Below are positions 28,200 through 40,278 of a stretch of DNA of 64,000 bases, one piece after another (position 1 is the first letter of the stretch; every line of letters starts with the position of its first letter). Origin of the DNA: Bacillus sp. SJS (GTDB taxonomy: Bacteria > Bacillota > Bacilli > Bacillales > Bacillaceae); assembly GCF_000732485.2 (NCBI RefSeq), contig NZ_JAQV02000004.1:1-64000 (forward strand). Reading direction: 5' to 3'. Below the pieces are notes generated by a model. The model did no database searches, was not told the origin of the DNA, and saw only the letters and a list, made by a program, of their open reading frames with translations. The position numbers and the translations under genes were made by a program.

Positions 28200-29082
28200 G
28201 ATTTTCCGCCTCCTGTTCCTTTACCATTGGAAAGCCTAACTTTTCTCTTTCATCATAGAACGTTTTAGCCACTTTTCTTGCAAGATTCCTTACTCGGCCA
28301 ATATATCCTGTTCGTTCAGTGACTGAAATGGCCCCTCTCGCATCTAAAAGGTTGAAGGTATGAGAACACTTCAATACATAATCATACGCTGGATGCACCA
28401 GCCCCTGATCCATTTGGCGATGTGCTTCTTTTTCATAAACCGTAAACAGATGGAAGAGCATCTCTGCATCCGATGTCTCAAACGTGTATTTAGAATGTTC
28501 ATATTCCGGCATTCCGAATATATCCCGTACAGTAAATCCATCCGTCCATTCTAAGTCAAAAACGTTTTCCTTATCTTGAATATAGGACGCAAGACGTTCA
28601 ATTCCATATGTAATTTCAACTGAAACAGGCTTGCACTCTAATCCGCCTACCTGCTGAAAATACGTAAATTGGGTGATTTCCATTCCATCAAGCCATACTT
28701 CCCATCCAAGACCGGCGCAGCCAAGAGAAGGATTTTCCCAATTATCCTCTACAAAACGGATATCATGTTCAAGCGGATTTATTCCAAGTGCTTTTAAGGA
28801 GTCAAGATACAGCTCCTGAATATTATCAGGGGAAGGTTTCATAATTACTTGAAATTGATGATGCTGATACAGACGGTTAGGGTTCTCTCCATAACGGCCA
28901 TCAGCAGGCCGGCGAGACGGTTCTACATACGCTACGTTCCAGGGCTCAGGTCCAATTGCTCTTAAAAATGTGTAAGGGCTCATCGTTCCTGCACCTTTTT
29001 CGGTATCGTAAGCCTGCATTAAAATACAGCCCTGTTCTGACCAGTGCTTTTGCAATGTTAAGATCATGTTTTGAATATTCAT
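28192..29082 (-). CDS. glyQ: Glycyl-tRNA synthetase alpha subunit
   Basis: Catalytic chain, class II aminoacyl-tRNA synthetase fold, 296 aa. Typical segments are [55 protein letters not shown] and [19 protein letters not shown]. The ATG at 29082 with GGAGGG upstream is the true start; an in-frame extension to 29337 merely translates the T-box leader. Forms an operon with glyS. Confidence 0.97.
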   Translation of the reverse strand: MNIQNMILTLQKHWSEQGCILMQAYDTEKGAGTMSPYTFLRAIGPEPWNVAYVEPSRRPADGRYGENPNRLYQHHQFQVIMKPSPDNIQELYLDSLKALGINPLEHDIRFVEDNWENPSLGCAGLGWEVWLDGMEITQFTYFQQVGGLECKPVSVEITYGIERLASYIQDKENVFDLEWTDGFTVRDIFGMPEYEHSKYTFETSDAEMLFHLFTVYEKEAHRQMDQGLVHPAYDYVLKCSHTFNLLDARGAISVTERTGYIGRVRNLARKVAKTFYDEREKLGFPMVKEQEAENHD

Positions 29083-29114
29083 ATAGATCCCTCCAAAAGG
29101 ATGATAATTTCGGC

Positions 29115-29332
29115 AAAAAACGTAAAAAACTCCCGTCTCTATGCCATTACAGAATGACATAGGGACGAGAGTTACCCGCGGTTCCACCCTACTTGGGAAT
29201 TCAGAAGACTGCTTCGTCGTTCCCCTCTTTTCAAAAACATGCTCCGGAATGCCTTTCGCAGCTGCTTCGTATCCGGCTTTCACCACCCCGGACTCGCTAT
29301 AACAAAAGCACATGCTGGTACTTCTTTCCTTC
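29115..29332 (-). promoter_or_regulatory. Glycine T-box riboswitch of glyQS
   Basis: A T-box leader: uncharged tRNA-Gly binds and favours antitermination. The T-box sequence AGGGTGGAACCGCGGG is at 29190-29175 on the minus strand. The terminator stem (arms 29129-29150 and 29153-29173) is followed by a T-run at 29129-29124. A GGC triplet at 29253-29251, followed by A, is a plausible glycine specifier codon in Stem I. The glyQ ribosome site lies 30 bases downstream. Confidence 0.92.
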
Positions 29333-29400
29333 TTCACATGGTTAAAATTCGATTAAATTATATACGAATCATAATGAAATTTATCATGATTGTCAACCTG

Positions 29401-30153
29401 CTACAGCTGATCCCGTAAATTTTCGATCTGATCCAAAAATCGTTTTGATTTTAAGTACAGACCAGAATATTCCTGATAATAGCTGTTTAAAACGAGCTTA
29501 AGTTCATTTTTCGTCTCGGTTTTGACAGAAATTTGGCCAAGCCTGTTTAAATCAAAGAAATACAGGAGACGCAAGAGTCTGACTGTTCCCTGTGAAACAA
29601 CGAGTCTGTAAGGATCTTTTTCAAAACAGCGGTGGCACAGAAAACCCGCTTCTCTAATTGAAAAATGAAAGGTTCCATCCGTACTTCCGCAATTGACACA
29701 GCCATTCAGATGCGGAGTAACTCCAAGAACCGGGAGCATTTTCAGTTCAAACATTCTTAGCAGAATATCTGGATCCTGCCCCTCGTCAAGGTGCTGGAAC
29801 ATTTGCAGAAAGAGTTCAAAAAGAAAAGGGTTCCTTTCAAGGCTGTCTGTCCCCTTGTCCAGCAGTTCTGCCATATAGGAAGCGTAAGCCGTCATAAATA
29901 AATCTTCTCTAATGGAACGCATTGAAGAGAGGGTTTCGGCCTGCTGCAAACTTCCAAGGCCTGATGATTTTTGAAATAAAAATGTGCCATAAGTAAAAAG
30001 CTGAGTCATCGCTGCAAGACGGCTGTTTGGTTTTTTTGCTCCCCTAGCCATCACTCCAACTTTACCCAGCTCTCTTGTATAAATCGTGACTATTTTATTG
30101 TTCTCTCCATAGTTGGATGAACGAATAATGATTCCTTCGCATTTTTGGAGCAC
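29401..30153 (-). CDS. recO: DNA repair protein RecO
   Basis: Mediator of RecA loading in recombinational repair, 250 aa. An N-terminal OB-fold ([23 protein letters not shown] ... [14 protein letters not shown]) is followed by a helical domain with a four-Cys zinc site, CVNCG and CHRC. The GTG at 30153 is chosen because GGAGAGG sits 5 bases upstream and the protein then begins as in B. subtilis; an ATG at 30168 is the alternative. Follows yqzL by 30 bases in the era-yqzL-recO unit. Confidence 0.94.
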   Translation of the reverse strand: MLQKCEGIIIRSSNYGENNKIVTIYTRELGKVGVMARGAKKPNSRLAAMTQLFTYGTFLFQKSSGLGSLQQAETLSSMRSIREDLFMTAYASYMAELLDKGTDSLERNPFLFELFLQMFQHLDEGQDPDILLRMFELKMLPVLGVTPHLNGCVNCGSTDGTFHFSIREAGFLCHRCFEKDPYRLVVSQGTVRLLRLLYFFDLNRLGQISVKTETKNELKLVLNSYYQEYSGLYLKSKRFLDQIENLRDQL

Positions 30154-30183
30154 CTTTTTCCTCTCCATCCGGAAGGGCCAGAA

Positions 30184-30327
30184 TCAAATCAGCGGAAAAT
30201 CTGGACTAATCAGCTCATCCTCTTGTGTATCGGGTCCATCTGCATGCTCCTTTTCCATTTCCTTAAAAAGAAGATACGTGTCAATATTACCTGTCTGATA
30301 AAAAACCTTCCAGGTAAAATCCTTCAT
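30184..30327 (-). CDS. yqzL: Small conserved protein YqzL
   Basis: 47 aa. Reads MKDFTWKVFYQTGNIDTYLL, then FKEMEKE and an acidic tail ending in SPDFPLI. The DFTWKVF...TGNIDTYLLFKE pattern is that of YqzL, always found between era and recO. A strong ribosome site, AAAGGTGGGGG, precedes the ATG. Function unknown; probably soluble. Confidence 0.88.
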   Translation of the reverse strand: MKDFTWKVFYQTGNIDTYLLFKEMEKEHADGPDTQEDELISPDFPLI

Positions 30328-30452
30328 GTTACCCCCACCTTTCGTCAATAAGACCAGAAAAGCTTAATCCAATTTTCTTACTGATAGGATGACCCTGACT
30401 CCCTCTAATCATGTTAAACAATATTTGCTAAATTGTGCTAGCCAATTTTTTA

Positions 30453-30524
30453 TTTTTGGCTCTGTTAAAATTGGCTGTTGATTGCAGCCGGCAGGTCTCA
30501 AATAACACCATGCTTTAACATGCT
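30453..30524 (+). repeat. R1 repeat copy D with 9-bp target duplication
   Basis: Plus orientation: GCTCTGTTAAAATTGGC, TGTTGATTGCAG, CCGGCAGG, AATAACACCATGC, TTTAACATGCT, an internally shortened form. Exact direct repeats AATTTTTTA flank it (30444-30452 and 30525-30533). The right-hand repeat ends with TTA at 30531-30533, the complement of the era stop codon. The five T and a G before GCTCTG are either element or filler. It lies within the era-yqzL gap. Confidence 0.85.
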
Positions 30525-30530
30525 AATTTT

Positions 30531-31866
<1,336 letters not shown>

Positions 31867-31946
31867 CTATTTCTATTCTACCCGAAAACATCATCTTTTT
31901 CACGTTTTCTCGTGAAATAAAGAATAAATAATTAGAATATTCTCAA

Positions 31947-32333
31947 TTATAAAAATTCAATTATTTTTGGAGTGAATATTAGCACTCCAATAAAGAAAGC
32001 TGCAATGGCCGCCACGAACACTGAGCCCGCAGCAGCATCTTTGGCAGCCTTCGCCAACGGACGCATTTCATCCGTTACAAGATCTACTGTCCGTTCAATT
32101 GCTGTATTCATAAGCTCAAGTGACAGCACTGCCGCAATTGACCCAATAACCATGTACCATTCCATTAAACTGATTTCCAGAATGAAACCTGCAGTAATGG
32201 CCAGTACCATCAATATACAATGGATCTGAAAATTTCTTTCATGCCGGAACACATTTATGAGTCCGGACGAGGCGAATGCAAAACTTTTCAACAGACGTTT
32301 AATTTCAGATGTTTTCTGATCTTGTAAGCCCAT
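31947..32333 (-). CDS. dgkA: Undecaprenol kinase DgkA
   Basis: Small membrane kinase of the diacylglycerol-kinase family; in Gram-positives it phosphorylates undecaprenol for cell-wall carrier supply. 128 aa with three helices. Signature residues E-R-N-F-Q-I-H and [18 protein letters not shown] (catalytic Glu) are present. The gene overlaps the 3' end of ybeY by 29 bases, a tight coupling. Confidence 0.93.
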   Translation of the reverse strand: MGLQDQKTSEIKRLLKSFAFASSGLINVFRHERNFQIHCILMVLAITAGFILEISLMEWYMVIGSIAAVLSLELMNTAIERTVDLVTDEMRPLAKAAKDAAAGSVFVAAIAAFFIGVLIFTPKIIEFL

Positions 32334-32793
32334 AGGAATCTAAAATCCCCTTCTGCTTAGTAAACATTTCCTTTTCGTCTTCCTCTGTCAAATGATCATA
32401 CCCCAGCAAATGCAAAAAACCGTGAACGGCTAAAAATCCAAGCTCTCTTTTAAAGCTGTGACCATAGTCAGCAGCCTGCTCTCTTGTTCTTTCTACAGAG
32501 ATAATAATATCACCCAGTACCGGAGGCATGTCCGCCCCGATAATCTCGATCTCATCTTCACCCTGCTCTTCCATGGCAAAGGAGATCACATCCGTTGGCT
32601 GATCCTTATCCCTGTATTCACGGTTAATTTCCTGAATCCTGCTGTTATCCGTAAACGTGACCGAAACCTCGGCCCCGTCTTTTGTCTGCTCTGCTTCTGC
32701 AGCAAATTGGAGAAGATCTTCTACAATATTGATTTCTTCAGAAGACAGCTCACCTGTTTCATCGTATAGATCAATCATTAATCTTTTATTCAT
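32305..32793 (-). CDS. ybeY: Endoribonuclease YbeY (rRNA maturation)
   Basis: Metal-dependent RNase for 16S rRNA 3' maturation and ribosome quality control, 162 aa. The catalytic signature [11 protein letters not shown] is present, and DVISFAMEE upstream is also conserved. Its start overlaps the pgpH stop by 4 bases (ATGA). Part of the phoH-pgpH-ybeY-dgkA cluster. Confidence 0.96.
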   Translation of the reverse strand: MNKRLMIDLYDETGELSSEEINIVEDLLQFAAEAEQTKDGAEVSVTFTDNSRIQEINREYRDKDQPTDVISFAMEEQGEDEIEIIGADMPPVLGDIIISVERTREQAADYGHSFKRELGFLAVHGFLHLLGYDHLTEEDEKEMFTKQKGILDSYGLTRSENI

Positions 32794-34973
32794 GCCTGTT
32801 TCACCTTCTGTTTCGTTACTTCCGGATATTCAATGCGGGAGTGAAAAATTCCTTTAAGGGATTCACAAAAAGACTTCGCCACTATATCCAGTTCTTTTAA
32901 TGTTAAATCACATTCATTAAGCTGTCCATCCTGGAGGCGGTCAGCAATGATTCCTCTAACCAGCTTTTGGATGCGCTCAGGTGTTGGGCTGGACATGGAG
33001 CGTACCGCTGCCTCAACGCTATCGGCAATCGATATTACAGCGATTTCTTTGGTTTGCGGCTTAGGTCCGGGATAACGGAACTCTTCCTCCAGAATTTCAT
33101 CCCCGCGTTCCTTTGCTTTGTAGTAAAAGTATTTCAAAAGGCTCGTGCCGTGATGCTGCTCGGCAATATCAACAAATTCTTTCGGCATCTTGTGTTTTCT
33201 CAGCATCTCAGCACCATCTGATGCATGGGCAATGATTACATTTTTACTTAGCTGAGGGGAAAGCTTATCATGAGGATTGTCCATCTTCATTTGATTTTCA
33301 ATAAAGTATTGGGGACGTTTTGTTTTTCCTATGTCGTGATAATATGCTCCTACCCTCGCAAGCAATCCATTTGCTCCGATTGCTTCACAGGCAGACTCAG
33401 ACAGGTTCGCTACCATCACACTGTGATGATACGTACCAGGCGTTTCTGTGAGAATTTTCCGCAGCAGCGGATGATTCGGATTTGACAGCTCAATAAGGCG
33501 CATAGTTGAAAGCAAGCCGAAGCCTGTTTCAAAAAACGGCTGAAATCCCATTGCCAGAACAGATGCTGCGATACCGGAAATCGCCGCCATGATAAAATAG
33601 CTTCCGATTTCCAAATTTGAATAGTTTCCATTTTGTATCAAAGTCAGTGCTGTAATCATCATAATATTAACCAATGCTACAAAAAGGCCCGCCTGCAATA
33701 TTCTTGATCGTAAGTTATGCTTATTGAGGAACAGTACACCAGCAAGGCAGCCGGCAAGGTAATAGATTCCCATATTAAAATTAAATGTACCTGTAATTCC
33801 TTCGTTAAAAATGATGCTGCCGCAAACAGACAGAATAATGCTTGAAAGAATGGCCTGTCTCTCGCTGATAAGCAATTTAACGAGCATCGGTCCCATTGCA
33901 GCAGGCACAATAAGCCCTATGTATGTAATATCCAGCTGCTGGAAAAGACTGATCGCTTTCATAAACAGCAAAGATATGAAAAAAACGAGAAAGAAGAGAA
34001 GCAGGGAAAGATTCTTTTTTTCTGCTGTTTTCTGCTGGCTTTCAAAATAATAAATCAGGATTGAAACCGCCAGCAACACAAAAATCAGCAAGCCCAAAAA
34101 TGGTTTAAAGGATTGCTTATTATTAATCAGGCCGGCAATATCCAGCTTATGATAAATTTCAGGGGTAATGGTTTGTCCTTCTGAAACAATAATCTGACCT
34201 TGTTTAATGACACTTTCCTTCACTTTGTCTGCAGCCTGCTGCCGCTTTTCCTTAGTAGCTTTATCGTCATAAATATAATTCGGAATAACTGCATACTGGC
34301 CAATTTCGATGGAGGACTGAAGCATTTCAGATGTTAGCGGCGTATATTGAAGTTCCTTCTCCACCTGCTGTTTCTTCTCCTCAAGCTTATCAGTGGAAAT
34401 TTCCTCGCGCATCACCTTATTAACGGTCGTCACAACCGATTCCTTGGCCACCGTCAGTTCCTCTGTCGAAGCTCCAATTAGAGGAAAGAGGGTATCCTTT
34501 GGTATTTTCCGCTTGAAACCGTCTGCCAGTTTTTTTTCAAGAAGAGCATACTTCTCTTCTGCGGTAAGCGGTTTCAATTGTTTTTCCTTTACCGGATCTT
34601 CGTTTTTTGCGGCGTCGTTTTTCACTTCGTTTAATGCCTCAGTGTTCACTTCTATTGCAGAGTTGTAAATAAAGTTGACAAGCTGGACTCTGCTGTCCGA
34701 GTACTCTTCAACAAGCCTGTATTGATCTTCTATTTGCTGATAGGCCTCGTTCTTTTTTCTCTCCGTCTCTTCCCTGTCTACTACATTGATCGGGGAGTAC
34801 AGCGTTTGCTTTGAGATATCAAGCAGTTTAATATCGAGGTTTTGAGGCTTAACGTTTCCATACAGACTAGCGAATAAAATAATTCCAAACAGCACATAAA
34901 GAATATAGTGAAGAAATCGGTTTTGATTTATGAGGTCAATTTGTTTTTTTAAGCCTGTCTGCTTTTTTTTCAT
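32790..34973 (-). CDS. pgpH: Cyclic-di-AMP phosphodiesterase PgpH (7TM-HD)
   Basis: Membrane protein that hydrolyses c-di-AMP, 727 aa. An N-terminal TM is followed by an extracytoplasmic 7TMR-HDED domain of about 230 residues, about seven TM helices (about 290-480), and a cytoplasmic HD domain with the metal site [23 protein letters not shown] and the later HH pair. The ATG at 34973 is chosen (GGGAGGTG upstream); the frame remains open to the end of phoH but without support. Neighbour of phoH, as in B. subtilis (yqfF). Confidence 0.94.
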   Translation of the reverse strand: MKKKQTGLKKQIDLINQNRFLHYILYVLFGIILFASLYGNVKPQNLDIKLLDISKQTLYSPINVVDREETERKKNEAYQQIEDQYRLVEEYSDSRVQLVNFIYNSAIEVNTEALNEVKNDAAKNEDPVKEKQLKPLTAEEKYALLEKKLADGFKRKIPKDTLFPLIGASTEELTVAKESVVTTVNKVMREEISTDKLEEKKQQVEKELQYTPLTSEMLQSSIEIGQYAVIPNYIYDDKATKEKRQQAADKVKESVIKQGQIIVSEGQTITPEIYHKLDIAGLINNKQSFKPFLGLLIFVLLAVSILIYYFESQQKTAEKKNLSLLLFFLVFFISLLFMKAISLFQQLDITYIGLIVPAAMGPMLVKLLISERQAILSSIILSVCGSIIFNEGITGTFNFNMGIYYLAGCLAGVLFLNKHNLRSRILQAGLFVALVNIMMITALTLIQNGNYSNLEIGSYFIMAAISGIAASVLAMGFQPFFETGFGLLSTMRLIELSNPNHPLLRKILTETPGTYHHSVMVANLSESACEAIGANGLLARVGAYYHDIGKTKRPQYFIENQMKMDNPHDKLSPQLSKNVIIAHASDGAEMLRKHKMPKEFVDIAEQHHGTSLLKYFYYKAKERGDEILEEEFRYPGPKPQTKEIAVISIADSVEAAVRSMSSPTPERIQKLVRGIIADRLQDGQLNECDLTLKELDIVAKSFCESLKGIFHSRIEYPEVTKQKVKQA

Positions 34974-35056
34974 GTAAAGGCACCTCCCGCCGCTGTGAAG
35001 TAAGATCAAATGAGTGATGATACATAGACAGATGACCCGGTGAGGGTCATCTGCCA

Positions 35057-36019
35057 TCAGTTCTCATTTTTTTGATACGCTTCAATAATTTTCCCAACAA
35101 GAGGATGTCTCACTACATCTGCCTGCTCTAATTCAACAAATGAGATCCCCGGCACGTTCTCAAGCATGCTGCGGGTAATGGCAAGACCGGATTTGACTCC
35201 TTTTGGCAAGTCGACTTGAGTGATATCACCCGTTACCACCATTTTTGAACCGAATCCCAACCGGGTTAAAAACATTTTCATTTGCGCATGAGTCGTATTC
35301 TGGGATTCATCTAAAATAACAAATGCGTCATCCAGGGTACGTCCTCTCATGTAGGCTAACGGGGCAATTTCAATGGTTCCGCGTTCCATTAGACGTTCCG
35401 TATGTTCCAGGCCAAGCACATCATGCAGAGCGTCATAGAGCGGCCTTAGATAAGGATCTACCTTTTCTTTTAAATCACCAGGTAAAAATCCCAGGCTCTC
35501 TCCCGCTTCAACAGCAGGCCGCGTAAGCACGATTCTTTTAACTGAGCCGCTTTTGAGCGCATTGACAGCCATTACGACGGCAAGATACGTTTTCCCTGTA
35601 CCAGCCGGACCAATTCCGAATACAAGGTCTGATTGCCTGATGGCAGATATATAATGCCTCTGCCCCAATGTTTTAATGCGGATTGGTTTTCCTTTTGCAC
35701 TTTTCGTAATTTCTTCGTTAAATAAGGACTGAAATTCATCGAGTTTTTGTTTTTTCGCCATGCTGACTGCATAGATTACATCTCTTTCGGATATAACAAT
35801 TCCTTTGCGTATGACGCCTAGCAGCGCCTGCAATATGTCATCAGTCAGCTGAACATTTATGGAGTCCCCAGAAACATATACTGCTTCACCGCGGGTCACA
35901 ATGGTGACATGGAGCTCTTCCTCGAGCCTTTTAAGATGAATATCCTGATTACCGAAGAGCATGATGGCTTCATTCGGATTTTCTAGCTTCTGATTCATTG
36001 ACACTAAGTCTTCTGGCAT
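35057..36019 (-). CDS. phoH: PhoH-like ATPase
   Basis: 320-aa ATPase of the PhoH family, functionally tied to YbeY and RNA metabolism. Walker A GPAGTGKTYLA and Walker B VILDES are present; TRPAVEAGESLGFLPGDL and TGDITQVDLP are the typical central motifs. The N-terminal 110 residues form a KH-like part. No phosphate-regulation evidence here despite the name. It lies between yqfD and pgpH. Confidence 0.95.
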   Translation of the reverse strand: MPEDLVSMNQKLENPNEAIMLFGNQDIHLKRLEEELHVTIVTRGEAVYVSGDSINVQLTDDILQALLGVIRKGIVISERDVIYAVSMAKKQKLDEFQSLFNEEITKSAKGKPIRIKTLGQRHYISAIRQSDLVFGIGPAGTGKTYLAVVMAVNALKSGSVKRIVLTRPAVEAGESLGFLPGDLKEKVDPYLRPLYDALHDVLGLEHTERLMERGTIEIAPLAYMRGRTLDDAFVILDESQNTTHAQMKMFLTRLGFGSKMVVTGDITQVDLPKGVKSGLAITRSMLENVPGISFVELEQADVVRHPLVGKIIEAYQKNEN

Positions 36020-36022
36020 TCT

Positions 36023-37198
36023 TTAGTCTCCCTGAACTATTGGTGTGGTTTTCACGATATCTTCAATTACCTGGTAAAGTATTTTCAATTTTACTTTACC
36101 ATTCTCATTCCTTTGGTGCAAAACTTTTTCGCCCTTGATACGGCCGCTTTCTCCAATTTTTTGCATTAAATCCTCTTTTCCCATTTCGACTCCGGCTCTT
36201 ACCGCTTCCTTTACGGTATAACTCCTGGTTACTACTTCCTTTTCCCTTTTTATTTCTTTTATATACGAAAACGGGGTCTTCCACCCTAGAAATTGCAAAT
36301 CTCTTTTGTCCTGCTCTTTTACATAAACAGACGGATCTTTCTGTCTGTAACCCCAAATCTGAAGATTCCATCCGTTAATTGAGACGTATTGTTTTTCTGA
36401 TAAATTTCCGTTATAAACGCTGAAATCGGTTTTAAGAGGCACTTCGACTTCTGTTTCATACCATGTCTCGCCAAAAATCTTCGCCTTAGCCGGTATGAAT
36501 TTTCCTCCTACCATCCCCGATACAAGAAGCTGGCCCTGCTGCACGTGATCATGAACCATTGCAAGCGGCTTCCCCTGCTCAACATAAATTCTTGTGATAA
36601 CGGCTTTCTTCTTTGCCACGATATTGCGGGGACTTGAATACTCCTCCTGCTCCGGCATATTTTTTTCTACCACCTTTAATTGATAGGATGTCCCCTTTAA
36701 TTCCACCCCGACCCAGGTTAAAGCCGGAATACGGCTTGTTAAGATTTTCTGAATGTCATCTGAATCATAGGTCAAGAATTGGACGGCCCCTGGTTTCACT
36801 CCCATTCTATCCAGTTCCTTTACAATTAAATGCTCAGTTTCAGGCTTGGCTCCGTGGACTTCAATTGCCCAGATCATATTGGACAGCATGAACAGCACAC
36901 CTAAAAACAGCAGCATTCCAAGTACAAATCCACTGTTTTTGTATGATCTTTTCACAATAAAGGGGAAGCCTTTTTTCTTTGGAAAGCTGCATTTGCAATC
37001 CTGCTTCCTTCTTACGGTCCGGAAAGCATGTACATCTTTTAGCGGAATAAAAAAGGAAATCGATTGATCCCCTTCACGCTTTACTCTCCATACGGATATG
37101 CCGCTGCGGAGACACTCATTTATCATCCGCTCCAGTCCGTTCCCTTCTGCTTTAATCTGAACATAGCCAATCCAAAAGTTTGTCCAGCTGTTTTTCAC
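36023..37198 (-). CDS. yqfD: Sporulation protein YqfD
   Basis: 391-aa protein made in the mother cell during sporulation. An N-terminal soluble part of about 75 residues (GYVQIKAEG, RSGISVWRVKR) precedes one TM helix (about 86-108). A large extracytoplasmic domain with POTRA-like segments and GEVWYE-type strands follows. The GTG at 37198 is chosen (GGAGGAG upstream), giving an N-terminus like B. subtilis YqfD. Follows yqfC by 29 bases; the pair is probably driven by the SigE-type promoter before yqfC. Confidence 0.9.
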   Translation of the reverse strand: MKNSWTNFWIGYVQIKAEGNGLERMINECLRSGISVWRVKREGDQSISFFIPLKDVHAFRTVRRKQDCKCSFPKKKGFPFIVKRSYKNSGFVLGMLLFLGVLFMLSNMIWAIEVHGAKPETEHLIVKELDRMGVKPGAVQFLTYDSDDIQKILTSRIPALTWVGVELKGTSYQLKVVEKNMPEQEEYSSPRNIVAKKKAVITRIYVEQGKPLAMVHDHVQQGQLLVSGMVGGKFIPAKAKIFGETWYETEVEVPLKTDFSVYNGNLSEKQYVSINGWNLQIWGYRQKDPSVYVKEQDKRDLQFLGWKTPFSYIKEIKREKEVVTRSYTVKEAVRAGVEMGKEDLMQKIGESGRIKGEKVLHQRNENGKVKLKILYQVIEDIVKTTPIVQGD

Positions 37199-37227
37199 AC
37201 CGTTTCTCCTCCATTCCTCCATTGCCG

Positions 37228-37512
37228 TTACTGTTCAAGGTAATGAACCTGCTCTATTTTCCCCTCAAGCATAATTTCCTCAGGCAAAATCGTTCGGATT
37301 ACAAAGCTTTTTCCTTTAATTAAAAGCTGTCCCTGTTTAAGCAGAAGCCTAATTTCCTGATCGGAGAACTTCAGCAGCCCCCGGTGATTTTCAATGTATA
37401 TATGAATTTGGCCCACCATCGTAATTCGCGGTAAGTCCATCATGACATCAGGCGGGAGTTCAATCGTTTTCGTTATCCAATCTGCTATACGGCTGTTCCA
37501 TTTTTTTGCCAT
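37228..37512 (-). CDS. yqfC: Sporulation protein YqfC (YabP-type)
   Basis: 94 aa, mostly beta-strand, in the YabP/YqfC family of small mother-cell sporulation proteins (ITMVGQIHIYIENHRGLLKFSDQEIRL is the conserved part). Function not defined. The ribosome site AAGGGGGG lies 8 bases upstream. Heads the yqfC-yqfD unit. Confidence 0.92.
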   Translation of the reverse strand: MAKKWNSRIADWITKTIELPPDVMMDLPRITMVGQIHIYIENHRGLLKFSDQEIRLLLKQGQLLIKGKSFVIRTILPEEIMLEGKIEQVHYLEQ

Positions 37513-37536
37513 AAAAAAGAACCCCCCTTCATCTCA

Positions 37537-37565
37537 TATGTATGAGAGAAGCAGAGTTCTGATTC
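37537..37565 (-). promoter_or_regulatory. Possible SigE promoter of yqfCD
   Basis: Minus strand CATACATA (37544-37537), close to the SigE -10 consensus, with GAATCA 15 bp upstream as a weak -35. It lies 25 bases before the yqfC start; yqfCD is SigE-dependent in B. subtilis. Confidence 0.45.
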
Positions 37566-37580
37566 ATGAATCTTATGGTC

Positions 37581-37982
37581 TTATTTTCTGCGCCTTGTAT
37601 AGTGAGGATTAACAGAGCGTGGCTGTCCAATAATTTCGGCCCATATAATCCCTTGAACGGCCGGATTTTGAACCGCAGCTTTGTTTTGCCTGCTTTCCTT
37701 CCTGTCCAGCCTGACTACACTCAGCTCCTTATCAATGCTGCGGGCCCTTTCCCTGTTATGTTCTCTTTGAACTCTTTCGTAGACCGTCTGCACGGTCTCT
37801 TGGACCTGATTTTCCTGAGGCTTGTGAGCCTTATGACGTGGCGATGTTTTTTTCTTGATTTCAGATTTTCTTTCGCCATTTTTAAAGACTCTGGATAAGA
37901 CTGCTCCAATCAGCCATAAAAGAGCGGCTGATACTATCGGGTTTTCTGCAATCGCATTTATTAGTGATTCAATGCCATTCAT
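37581..37982 (-). CDS. Small membrane protein of unknown function, yqfB position
   Basis: 133 aa with one N-terminal hydrophobic helix (about 16-32, VSAALLWLIGAVLSRVF). A long, very basic and polar cytoplasmic-type tail follows (KKKTSPRHK, ERVQREHNRERARS), with no recognised domain. It occupies the place of yqfB in B. subtilis, between floA and yqfC, but I cannot confirm homology from sequence. A weak ribosome site and near adjacency to floA (18 bases) suggest co-transcription with it. Confidence 0.75.
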   Translation of the reverse strand: MNGIESLINAIAENPIVSAALLWLIGAVLSRVFKNGERKSEIKKKTSPRHKAHKPQENQVQETVQTVYERVQREHNRERARSIDKELSVVRLDRKESRQNKAAVQNPAVQGIIWAEIIGQPRSVNPHYTRRRK

Positions 37983-38000
37983 TAAATCCGTCCTCCAATA

Positions 38001-38987
38001 CTAATTAGAGTCGTCTTCAGGTTCATTCATTTTTCCTATCGAACCTCTCATGTCCGTATCGGCAGAAAGGTTTTGGATATTCAGGTAATCCATGACCCCC
38101 ATATTGCCGCTTTTAAGAGCATCTGCCATCGCTAGAGGAACAGCGGCTTCCGCTTCTACAACCTTAGCTCGCATTTCTTCTACCTTCGCTCTCATTTCCT
38201 GTTCAGAAGCAACAGCCATCGCTCTGCGCTCCTCAGCTTTAGCCTGTGCAATTTTTTTATCTGCTTCAGCCTGATCAGTTTGAAGGATGGCTCCGATATT
38301 TTTACCGATGTCCACATCTGCTATATCTATCGAGAGAATTTCAAATGCCGTACCGGAATCTAGCCCTTTATTTAATACAGTTTGTGAAATCATATCTGGA
38401 TTTTCAAGTACTTTCTTATGATTATTACTGCTTCCGATTGTACTGACAATCCCTTCCCCTACACGCGCGATAATGGTTTCTTCACCGGCTCCGCCTACCA
38501 GCCTCTCAATATTCGCTCTGACGGTGATTCTTGCTTTTGCCTTCATTTCAATACCATCCATCGCAACTCCCGCAATAAATGGTGTTTCAATGACTTTTGG
38601 ATTTACACTCATTTGCACCGCTTCCAGTACATCGCGCCCTGCTAAATCGATGGCAGCACATCTTTCAAACGTCAGTTCAATGTTAGCTCGTTCAGCAGCA
38701 ATCAGGGCATTAACAACCCTGTCAACATTACCTCCTGCCAGGTAATGACTTTCCAGCTGGTTTGTAGTTACACCAATGCCTGCTTTATGAGCTTTGATCA
38801 ATGGGTTTATGACCCTGCTTGGGGTTACGCGCCGGAGCCTCATCCCGATCAGTGTAAAAATACTGACCCGGACTCCGGCAGCAAGTGCGGAAATCCAGAG
38901 CATAACCGGTACAAACGTAAAGAATATACCCAGTAAAATAACTGCTGCAGCAACTAAACCTATTGTTAATAAGGTAGATGGATCCAT
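38001..38987 (-). CDS. floA: Flotillin-like protein FloA
   Basis: Scaffold of functional membrane microdomains, 328 aa. An N-terminal hydrophobic hairpin (about 5-50) anchors it. A SPFH-like domain with [29 protein letters not shown] follows, then a long Ala/Glu/Lys-rich coiled coil ([18 protein letters not shown] ... [15 protein letters not shown]). Length and architecture are those of FloA (YqfA). Nineteen bases after its partner nfeD. Confidence 0.96.
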   Translation of the reverse strand: MDPSTLLTIGLVAAAVILLGIFFTFVPVMLWISALAAGVRVSIFTLIGMRLRRVTPSRVINPLIKAHKAGIGVTTNQLESHYLAGGNVDRVVNALIAAERANIELTFERCAAIDLAGRDVLEAVQMSVNPKVIETPFIAGVAMDGIEMKAKARITVRANIERLVGGAGEETIIARVGEGIVSTIGSSNNHKKVLENPDMISQTVLNKGLDSGTAFEILSIDIADVDIGKNIGAILQTDQAEADKKIAQAKAEERRAMAVASEQEMRAKVEEMRAKVVEAEAAVPLAMADALKSGNMGVMDYLNIQNLSADTDMRGSIGKMNEPEDDSN

Positions 38988-39006
38988 AATTATCCTCCCG
39001 TCAATG

Positions 39007-40278
39007 TTAAGACTCTATTTTTCTTACGACCACACGTATTCCTTCTGTTTTAACAACCTTTACCCGTCTTCCTTTTTCGGTAAATGTTCCTTCAGATACG
39101 GCATCAACACGCTCTCCATCAATTTCAACAGTACCTGTAGGACGGAGCGCCGTTAAGCAAATACCGTTTTTCCCGATTAGCTCCACCCGGGAGCGATTAG
39201 AAATATAGCCGCTTTTCGTATCGACAGCATCATTTAAAATAAACTTTTTAAAAAATTTCATTTTTTTACCAAACACCTTTGTAAGTAAGATGGAAGCAAT
39301 AATACATACTGCAGCTGCAATTCCAATTGAAACACCCATCCAGGATGGATTATCAGCTGAAATAATCAGACTGTACCCGACAGCGCCTGCCCCTGCAAGT
39401 CCAATAATTCCGCCAGGGAGGAAGATTTCTGCAATTAGCAGGATGATTCCTGCAATAAAAAATAATACAGCATCTAATCCAGCCAGGCCAGCAGCCAAAT
39501 GTCCAAAGAAAAATAAAAAGAGAGCTGATAGGCCAAGGAAACCGAATACTCCAAATCCCGGTGTATACAATTCAAGAAGCAGTCCTAAAAAGGCAATGGT
39601 CAGAAGGATGGGAATGATCGCAGGATTTGTCAAAAATCGTGCTGCCTGGTCTGCAAAGCCCATATTAGCTGTTTCCACATGGGCTTTGGAAAGATTCAGT
39701 GCTGCGAAAACTTCCTTCAGCGAATCCGCCTCCCCTTCTGCATACTTTACTTCAAGTGCTTGTTTACCGGTCAGAGTAAGCAGCTTGCCCTTTCCGGCAT
39801 TGTATTTGGGAAGATCAATGGATGAATCCGCCATAGCAAGAGCATATACCGGATCCCGCCCGCTGCTCTCGGCTGTTTCTTTCAGCTCTGCAAGCCAAAA
39901 GGACTGTGTCTTTTTATCAGCATCGCCTCCATTTCCTTTTATAACGGCAGCGGCACCCATTTTTGATTGCTTGCGAATGTAAATGGAGTCTGTACTTAAT
40001 GCGATATAAGCACCAGCTGAAAGGGCTCTCGTATTAATGTAGGATGCAGTGGGAATTTTTGTTTTTCTGAGCTGCTCTGAAATGTCCATTGCAGCTTGCA
40101 GTGATCCTCCAGGCGTGTTTATATCCAGCATAATCTGACTTACACGTTCTTTTTCCGCACGGTGAATACTTCGTTCAATGAACGCGGCGAGAACGGAATC
40201 CACCTCGTTTTCAACCGGAATTATCAGCACTTTTTGATTTTCTGAGCTTTCTGCTGAACTTTTCGGACCAGGCACCAT
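39007..40278 (-). CDS. yqeZ: NfeD-type membrane serine protease-like protein (YqeZ), start unclear
   Basis: Partner of FloA, 423 aa from the first ATG. A ClpP/SppA-like serine-protease domain (about 15-190, with [11 protein letters not shown] and [12 protein letters not shown]) is followed by four TM helices (about 215-335) and a C-terminal OB-fold NfeD domain. The signal peptide expected for export of the protease domain lies upstream of ATG 40278, in frame (Y-A-S-V-L-I-I-L-L-T-I-C). No ATG, GTG or TTG opens it after the TGA at 40335-40333. An ATC at 40329 sits 8 bases from a perfect GGGGGG ribosome site; a CTG at 40323 is another option. The true start is therefore upstream of the one given. 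Confidence 0.88.
   Translation of the reverse strand: MVPGPKSSAESSENQKVLIIPVENEVDSVLAAFIERSIHRAEKERVSQIMLDINTPGGSLQAAMDISEQLRKTKIPTASYINTRALSAGAYIALSTDSIYIRKQSKMGAAAVIKGNGGDADKKTQSFWLAELKETAESSGRDPVYALAMADSSIDLPKYNAGKGKLLTLTGKQALEVKYAEGEADSLKEVFAALNLSKAHVETANMGFADQAARFLTNPAIIPILLTIAFLGLLLELYTPGFGVFGFLGLSALFLFFFGHLAAGLAGLDAVLFFIAGIILLIAEIFLPGGIIGLAGAGAVGYSLIISADNPSWMGVSIGIAAAVCIIASILLTKVFGKKMKFFKKFILNDAVDTKSGYISNRSRVELIGKNGICLTALRPTGTVEIDGERVDAVSEGTFTEKGRRVKVVKTEGIRVVVRKIES

Noticed and set aside
29083-29337. Long in-frame extension of glyQ
   Set aside because: It translates the T-box riboswitch and its terminator; the true start at 29082 has a good ribosome site and matches GlyQ length.
30300-30307. 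Suspected frameshift in yqzL at an A-run
   Set aside because: Recounting gives six A in the run, which restores a continuous 47-residue YqzL; no frameshift.
39290-39982. 230-codon plus-strand frame opposite yqeZ
   Set aside because: Antisense shadow of a well-recognised gene; rich in Pro/Ser/Ala as expected from the complement.
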